NCBI GenBank assembly: GCA_030679615.1
Contig: JAUXSJ010000295.1
Coordinates: 1-10,848 of the forward strand
Origin: Parachlamydiaceae bacterium
Lineage (GTDB): Bacteria; Chlamydiota; Chlamydiia; Chlamydiales; Parachlamydiaceae
Direction: 5' to 3'
DNA: 10,848 nucleotides
A program made the translations under genes and the position numbers. Below the pieces are notes generated by a model. It had not been told where the DNA came from and searched no databases. It worked only from the letters and a program-made list of their open reading frames with translations. Each line of letters starts with the position of its first letter. The first letter of the stretch is position 1. Below are positions 7,239 to 10,848 of this stretch, in pieces.

Positions 7239-8273
7239 ATGTTCCGAATAAATTTCAATAAAGACGCAGATAACAATTTAAACATTTCGTTTAATGGAGA
7301 ATTCATTGACGATCACCAAAAATTATTTAATCGCTTTGTGGATATATATGAAATAGAAGACTTAATATTTGAACCGGACAGAAAAGGTAAAATGAAGCCA
7401 AAAAATGAACGGGTCTGTCGCTTTTGTGATAAACGAATGCCAGAAGTTGCTTTTAAAAAAGATGCTCATGTGATGCCTGAGTTAATGGGTAATAGAAATT
7501 TAGTATCGGATTTTGAATGCGATGTATGTAATCACTTCTTTAGTAAGTATGAGGATGAGCTGGCCCGTTTTATGGGCCTATCAAGAACGTTAAGTTTTAT
7601 GCGAGGTAAAGAAGGACTTCCAAAATTTAAAACACCTGATAAAAATTTAATTGTAGGAAAGGATGAAGAAAGCAGTGATCCCCAAAGAATACAGTTGGTT
7701 TCTATTGGCCAAGAGAATAATCATTTTGAAATAGATAAAGATAAAAAGACATTAACCGTAAATTCTGTGAAGCATCCTTACACTCCAATAAAGGTCTTCA
7801 AAGCACTACTTAAAGTTGCATTAAGTTTAGTTGAGAATAGCGAGCTTGTGAATTATCCCAAAGCCTTTAAAATATTAATGAGTGATGAATATGACGATAA
7901 AATTAAGGGCTTACCGGTTTTAAGGTTATTTGTGTGGGTTTGTCCGGGTGTCCCTTTTCCTTCCCCGTTGGTGTTTTTATGTAATAAGAAAGAATCAAAA
8001 AAAGAAACCAATGCTGCTTCAAAAACAATGATTCTTTATTTCCAAAATTATATTTATCAAATTTTTATTCCTTTTGATGAAAATGACAAATGGCTTTATC
8101 AAAAAGGAGGAGAAATAACTTTTCCCATAATGCCTCCTTTTCTTGATAAAACATGGATTGACAATTTTGGAAAACCAAAGTTTTTCAATCTTGATTTATC
8201 AAGCAGTGAGTTAAAGAAAAATGAAAAGCAAATTATTTCAATGAGCTTTGATAACGTGAAATTTGATTTGTAA
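7239..8273 (+). CDS. HNH endonuclease with zinc-binding CxxC...CxxC motif
   Basis: A 344-residue protein with a treble-clef HNH nuclease core at about residues 60-106. CRFC (C60, C63) and CDVC (C94, C97) are the zinc ligands. AHVMPE (H77) and GNRN (N85/N87) lie between them, and CNHFFSKYED follows with N98. This order, including the 'AH.MPE..GN' centre, matches the HNH_5-like group. The remaining 240 residues resemble no domain I know and may mediate target recognition or partner binding. It is the last gene of the cassette. Its ATG comes 4 nt after the upstream stop, and an AAGGAG string (7233-7238) abuts the ATG with no spacing, so translational coupling is more likely than a classical Shine-Dalgarno start. 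It is probably the DNA-cutting subunit, but a stand-alone nuclease encoded beside the system cannot be excluded. Confidence 0.83.
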   Translation: MFRINFNKDADNNLNISFNGEFIDDHQKLFNRFVDIYEIEDLIFEPDRKGKMKPKNERVCRFCDKRMPEVAFKKDAHVMPELMGNRNLVSDFECDVCNHFFSKYEDELARFMGLSRTLSFMRGKEGLPKFKTPDKNLIVGKDEESSDPQRIQLVSIGQENNHFEIDKDKKTLTVNSVKHPYTPIKVFKALLKVALSLVENSELVNYPKAFKILMSDEYDDKIKGLPVLRLFVWVCPGVPFPSPLVFLCNKKESKKETNAASKTMILYFQNYIYQIFIPFDENDKWLYQKGGEITFPIMPPFLDKTWIDNFGKPKFFNLDLSSSELKKNEKQIISMSFDNVKFDL

Positions 8274-8299
8274 TTTTTTGTTTACTAAATATGGTCGCT

Positions 8300-8671
8300 T
8301 TACACTTCAATCCACTCACAATAATCTGCCAGGTCTGCAAGATGAATACGGCCATAGGGAACTGATGAATAATACCCTTGTTGTGCAAAGCGGTTTTTCC
8401 ACATCTTAAAATAATCATCCCGCTCTTTGATGGAGTTGAATAGCGGAACTCCAATACGGATACTGAACCCATCAGGTGAAATAACATCGTATTTTTTCTT
8501 TTTAGTTGTGGTTGCTTTCTTGGATGTTTTTTTCTTTTCAGGAAAAGAGTATTCAATGTGAAATCCACCTTTAACATTGGTCATTGTGACTTTCCCGCCC
8601 CTGTCTTTAATTTTTTTCAGGTGTATTTCAGCTACTTTTTTGCTGCTGTGCGTTTTTGTGTAAGTTTTCAT
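8300..8671 (-). CDS. Small basic two-part hypothetical protein
   Basis: A 123-residue basic protein in three parts. Residues 1-45 look like a small alpha-beta unit ('VAEIHLKKIKDRGGKVTM'). Residues 46-60 are a Lys/Thr linker. The C-terminal part opens with 'ISPDGFSI' and has 'RFAQQGYYSS' and 'GRIHLADL' before the end. I associate the latter pattern with small proteins of Bacteroidota mobile elements, but no function is known to me. The charge and linker suggest nucleic-acid binding, which is inference only. It is the last gene of the leftward group, 18 nt after the ATPase gene, and its stop is 26 nt from the HNH stop in a convergent arrangement. A competing leftward frame at 8233-8577 overlaps it and looks like noise. 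Confidence 0.6.
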   Translation of the reverse strand: MKTYTKTHSSKKVAEIHLKKIKDRGGKVTMTNVKGGFHIEYSFPEKKKTSKKATTTKKKKYDVISPDGFSIRIGVPLFNSIKERDDYFKMWKNRFAQQGYYSSVPYGRIHLADLADYCEWIEV

Positions 8672-8689
8672 GGTATATGGTTTTTGTTT

Positions 8690-9601
8690 TTATGCTGCTT
8701 TTGCTGTGTTTAATTTTTCGGTAGCAATAGGACTTTGATAATTTACTTCGTGATACCGGAGCAATTCACCAATGAGTTTAACAACTACTTCATTCCGGGT
8801 TTTATAGATTAGCTTGCCGTAGAAATCCCGCTCCATCATCATTCTGCGGATCATTCCGTTTTCCTCTGTGTCCAGGTATTTTTTGCAGGCCCGTATGTAG
8901 GCTTGCACACTGCATCCCCGGAGTTTCAGCTTACGCATGTTCACGTAAACAAAAAACCGGATGTTACCAATGAGATATTGTTCTTCAACAATGATCGTAG
9001 CAATACGGACCAGGAAGTAATTCGGAATCCTGTTGCGATACCGGGTAACATCGTCCACCTGTTTGTGTAAGCGTAACCAGGTGCAATTCTGAAATTCGGT
9101 TGTGGTGATCTTTGCAATGGACTGGTGCGAGATCATAATATCCAATCCATGATGCCGATTGGTGGTAAGCAATCCAACAATGGTTTGTCCTTTTGCACCG
9201 GTCATATACTTATCAAGATCTTCCAACACCAGCAATCCATCCACAAACTGTTTCACCATGCGCTCTACCATATCCCGCTTTTCTTCAATGGACATGGTTT
9301 CGCCACAACGGGTGAGCGGACGTATTCTTCTTGCACGGATCTGTTTTAAATCACGGATGTATTCAGGATCAACGGTGATGTAGCATTCGTAATCATCATC
9401 GTTCACATCAAAGATCAATACCTTGCGGCCTTTCCTGCCAATGGCAGGCTGATCCCGCATGTAATTTTCAATTTCTAAAACGTTACGAAAAGTTTTACCA
9501 ACGCCCGTCTCTCCGCAAACCAGCATGAGCATTGGTTGGCGCTCGTCCTGTTTCTGAATGAGGACAATCCCCTGGAATTTTGGCTGTTCTGTTTCTGACA
9601 T
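8690..9601 (-). CDS. P-loop ATPase of the FtsK/HerA/Zot or viral DNA-packaging type
   Basis: A 303-residue ATPase. The Walker A motif is GETGVGKT (30-37). The Walker B motif is GLLVLEDLD (122-130), with acidic E127 and D128 after a hydrophobic strand. A sensor-like 'DIMISHQS' (154-161) follows, with Q160. The order Walker A, Walker B, then a 'SHQ' strand with a nearby 'NRHHG' is typical of the FtsK-HerA superfamily. That superfamily includes packaging ATPases of tailless membrane-containing phages, Zot/gpI proteins of filamentous phages, and plasmid transfer or partition ATPases. No transmembrane helix is obvious, which argues against a standard inovirus Zot. The likely role is moving or packaging DNA for a mobile element. 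It is the third gene in a leftward run, 26 nt after the acidic-protein gene. The superfamily is well supported; the exact class is not. Confidence 0.72.
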   Translation of the reverse strand: MSETEQPKFQGIVLIQKQDERQPMLMLVCGETGVGKTFRNVLEIENYMRDQPAIGRKGRKVLIFDVNDDDYECYITVDPEYIRDLKQIRARRIRPLTRCGETMSIEEKRDMVERMVKQFVDGLLVLEDLDKYMTGAKGQTIVGLLTTNRHHGLDIMISHQSIAKITTTEFQNCTWLRLHKQVDDVTRYRNRIPNYFLVRIATIIVEEQYLIGNIRFFVYVNMRKLKLRGCSVQAYIRACKKYLDTEENGMIRRMMMERDFYGKLIYKTRNEVVVKLIGELLRYHEVNYQSPIATEKLNTAKAA

Positions 9602-9627
9602 TCATTTTCAATATTCCGGGTAAGTAC

Positions 9628-10530
9628 TTATTCAAAGGTCTCCAGCGCAGAGTCCGGTAAGCCTGTTTTAGATCCTTCTTTCCGAGTGTGAACAGTTTCT
9701 TCATAAATTACCTCCGCTACTTCTTCCTTTTCATTCTCTGTTTTATTTTCAGTTTCTTCTTCCTGTTCATTTTCTTCTTCAGATTCGGAATCTTCTTTAG
9801 CGGCTCTAACTTCTTTTCGGATGATATCACGGATGCGCTCAACCAGCATTTCATTTTCCGACCGGATCTCCATGACTACTTTGGCTTTCTTGATAATGAT
9901 TGATAGCGCAACCATTAGCAACTGCTTTTCAGGACTGAGCGCTGCCGCTTTTTTCCGTAGGATATGAATGAGCAGGGGACGAAGGAGGGCTTTGTCTTCA
10001 TCATCCAACTTAATACGCTTTACGTTTTTTACATTCTGCTCCTCAATCACCTGGATAACTTCTTCAAAGTCGTAGAAGTCTTTATGCTTACGAATGGTTA
10101 CAAAATATCCTGCTCCAACTTCCAGTACCGTGTTATTGATTGTTCCTATAATACTGTCGGCCATCAACCCGGCATGTTCCAATGGCATACTGAATTCTTC
10201 CTCCTTAATACCGGTTCCGGCATCACCTTTATTTTCTTCATCGGGATCGGCATTAATTTCTTGTTCAGGCGCATCCAAAGGTTTTTCTTTGGGTTTTTCC
10301 TTTGGTTGTTCTTTGCTTTCGTCTGGGGTCTTATTTTGACCATTATTTTCGGTTTTATCCGAACCGTTCTGACTTTCTGTTTTGGTATTGGTGGCATCCC
10401 CGGAAGGATTGTTTTTTTGAACTACCGGCTGCGCCAACGGACTATCGTTTTCATCCGGGATAGGTTCAAAGGAAATATCCTGCGGATCATTCTTCAAAAC
10501 CTTTTCAATTAATTCTTTATTTTCTGACAT
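9628..10530 (-). CDS. Acidic, largely disordered protein with a central helical domain
   Basis: A 300-residue protein in three segments. Residues 1 to about 115 are rich in Glu, Asp, Asn, Pro and Lys and contain a KEQP/KEKP/KEKP repeat, so they are probably disordered. Residues about 116-245 look folded and mainly helical, with 'LLRPLLIHILRKKAAAL' and 'LLMVALSIIIKKAKVVM'. The last 55 residues are a strongly acidic tail with Glu runs. I recognise no family. Position between the DnaA-like gene (6 nt upstream) and the packaging-type ATPase gene (26 nt downstream) suggests a role in the same mobile element, for instance scaffolding, DNA mimicry or ATPase regulation; all of these are guesses. The hydrophobic stretches are short and Lys-interrupted, so a membrane segment is unlikely. 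Confidence 0.65.
   Translation of the reverse strand: MSENKELIEKVLKNDPQDISFEPIPDENDSPLAQPVVQKNNPSGDATNTKTESQNGSDKTENNGQNKTPDESKEQPKEKPKEKPLDAPEQEINADPDEENKGDAGTGIKEEEFSMPLEHAGLMADSIIGTINNTVLEVGAGYFVTIRKHKDFYDFEEVIQVIEEQNVKNVKRIKLDDEDKALLRPLLIHILRKKAAALSPEKQLLMVALSIIIKKAKVVMEIRSENEMLVERIRDIIRKEVRAAKEDSESEEENEQEEETENKTENEKEEVAEVIYEETVHTRKEGSKTGLPDSALETFE
10280..10315 (-). repeat. Three imperfect 12-bp tandem units inside the acidic-protein gene
   Basis: On the + strand the units are GGTTTTTCTTTG, GGTTTTTCCTTT and GGTTGTTCTTTG, each four codons long, encoding KEKP, KEKP and KEQP in the disordered N-terminal part of the acidic protein. This looks like in-frame repeat expansion; unit number may vary between strains. 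Confidence 0.7.
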
Positions 10531-10536
10531 CTGTTC

Positions 10537-10842
10537 TTAATTTAATTTTCCAATAAATTCAACCAGTACTGATTCAACCTGCATGTATTTTGAAACAAAC
10601 TTTGTGTTGCCTTTCGGCACGGCCAGATATTCGGCAGCTTTGCCATAACCATAGGCAACGGTGCGTTCGCTACACTGAAAGGATATCCCTATTTTGGGAA
10701 AGGTGTCTCCGGTGTACCTGCGTAATAAATGAAAACAACACCTGCGGGCATCTTTGTATTCACGCACGTTGCTCACATAGAACAACTCCTCGTTAAGATC
10801 AAACACTTTGGTAGCCATGCTCACCAGGTATTGTGTAATCAC
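10537..10842 (-). CDS. DnaA domain IV-like helix-turn-helix protein (open at right edge)
   Basis: About 100 residues, most resembling the DNA-binding domain IV of the replication initiator DnaA, without the AAA+ domain. The segment 'ARRCCFHLLRRYTGDTF' followed by 'PKIGISF' and 'SERTVAYGYGKA' parallels the DnaA pattern of a helix, 'T..S...IG..FG.RDH.TV..A', and a recognition helix. Numbering from GTG 10842, the helix-turn-helix covers about residues 47-68. The DnaA signature is degenerate: 'QCSERTV' replaces 'GGRDHTTV', so DnaA-box specificity is doubtful. The frame is still open at the right edge, so the start could lie outside; GTG 10842 and ATG 10818 are both possible. It is the first visible gene of the leftward group, 6 nt before the acidic-protein gene. 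Likely a replication or transcription regulator of a mobile element; this function is inferred. Confidence 0.6.
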   Translation of the reverse strand: MITQYLVSMATKVFDLNEELFYVSNVREYKDARRCCFHLLRRYTGDTFPKIGISFQCSERTVAYGYGKAAEYLAVPKGNTKFVSKYMQVESVLVEFIGKLN

Positions 10843-10848
10843 CTTTAT

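Larger units (their letters stand above)
1487..8273 (+). other. Four-gene candidate defence operon (GHKL-nuclease / kinase / sacsin-nuclease / HNH)
   Basis: Four same-strand genes separated by 17, 1 and 4 nt form a compact unit, which implies one transcript. Each product carries an enzymatic motif set linked with prokaryotic conflict systems: two GHKL ATPases each fused to a PD-(D/E)XK-like domain, one kinase-fold protein and one HNH nuclease. The unit is more AT-rich than both flanks in the 60-base lines I counted by hand. I saw no consensus Bacteroidota promoter (TAnnTTTG) in the 37 nt before the first gene, so transcription may start within or upstream of the AbiE genes. Operon status and defence role are inferred. 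Confidence 0.65.

Noticed and set aside
8271..8285. T-run after the HNH stop as an intrinsic terminator
   Set aside because: No convincing GC-rich stem precedes it; only weak AT pairings with long loops were found.
8233..8577. Leftward frame overlapping the 123-residue gene and the end of the HNH gene
   Set aside because: It overlaps a better-composed frame (8300-8671) and runs into the HNH coding end; no recognisable motif.
9688..9903. Second hydrophobic + strand frame over the acidic tail
   Set aside because: Same antisense effect from Glu-rich codons of the acidic tail.
9964..10512. Long hydrophobic, Phe-rich + strand frame resembling a membrane protein
   Set aside because: It is antisense to the acidic-protein gene; Glu/Lys-rich codons read backwards give Phe/Leu/Ile-rich sequence. 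No conserved motif or supporting context.

Overview
The window looks like accessory DNA from a member of the Bacteroidota. This is inferred from three things: AT-rich genes, start codons preceded by A-rich stretches rather than well-spaced Shine-Dalgarno sites, and protein types I associate with that phylum. No rRNA, tRNA, CRISPR array, insertion sequence or integrase is visible. All functions are read from motifs; no database search was possible.

Region 1 (about 2-1449, + strand) is an AbiE-type (type IV) toxin-antitoxin pair. The antitoxin-like gene is cut by the left edge. The following nucleotidyltransferase toxin gene is complete. A perfect 9-bp inverted repeat (371-389) lies between them, 4 nt before the toxin ATG.

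Region 2 (1487-8273, + strand) is the most interesting part: four tightly packed genes that look like one operon. In order they encode (i) a GHKL (Hsp90/MORC-like) ATPase with a C-terminal PD-(D/E)XK nuclease-like domain; (ii) a small protein-kinase-fold protein; (iii) a sacsin-like GHKL ATPase with a different C-terminal PD-(D/E)XK-like domain; and (iv) an HNH endonuclease with a CxxC...CxxC zinc site. Two ATP-gated clamp or switch proteins carrying nuclease domains, one kinase and one separate nuclease suggest a multi-gene anti-phage defence system. I do not recognise this combination as a named system. The cassette is visibly more AT-rich than the DNA on either side, which fits separate acquisition.

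Region 3 (8300-10848, - strand) converges on the cassette and reads right to left. It holds a small DnaA domain IV-like helix-turn-helix protein (open at the right edge), an acidic low-complexity protein, a P-loop ATPase of the FtsK/HerA/Zot/viral-packaging type, and a small basic two-part protein. This resembles part of a mobile element, such as an integrated tailless-phage-like or plasmid-like element. The working picture is a defence island (AbiE plus the cassette) beside, or carried by, such an element; the element's ends lie outside the window.
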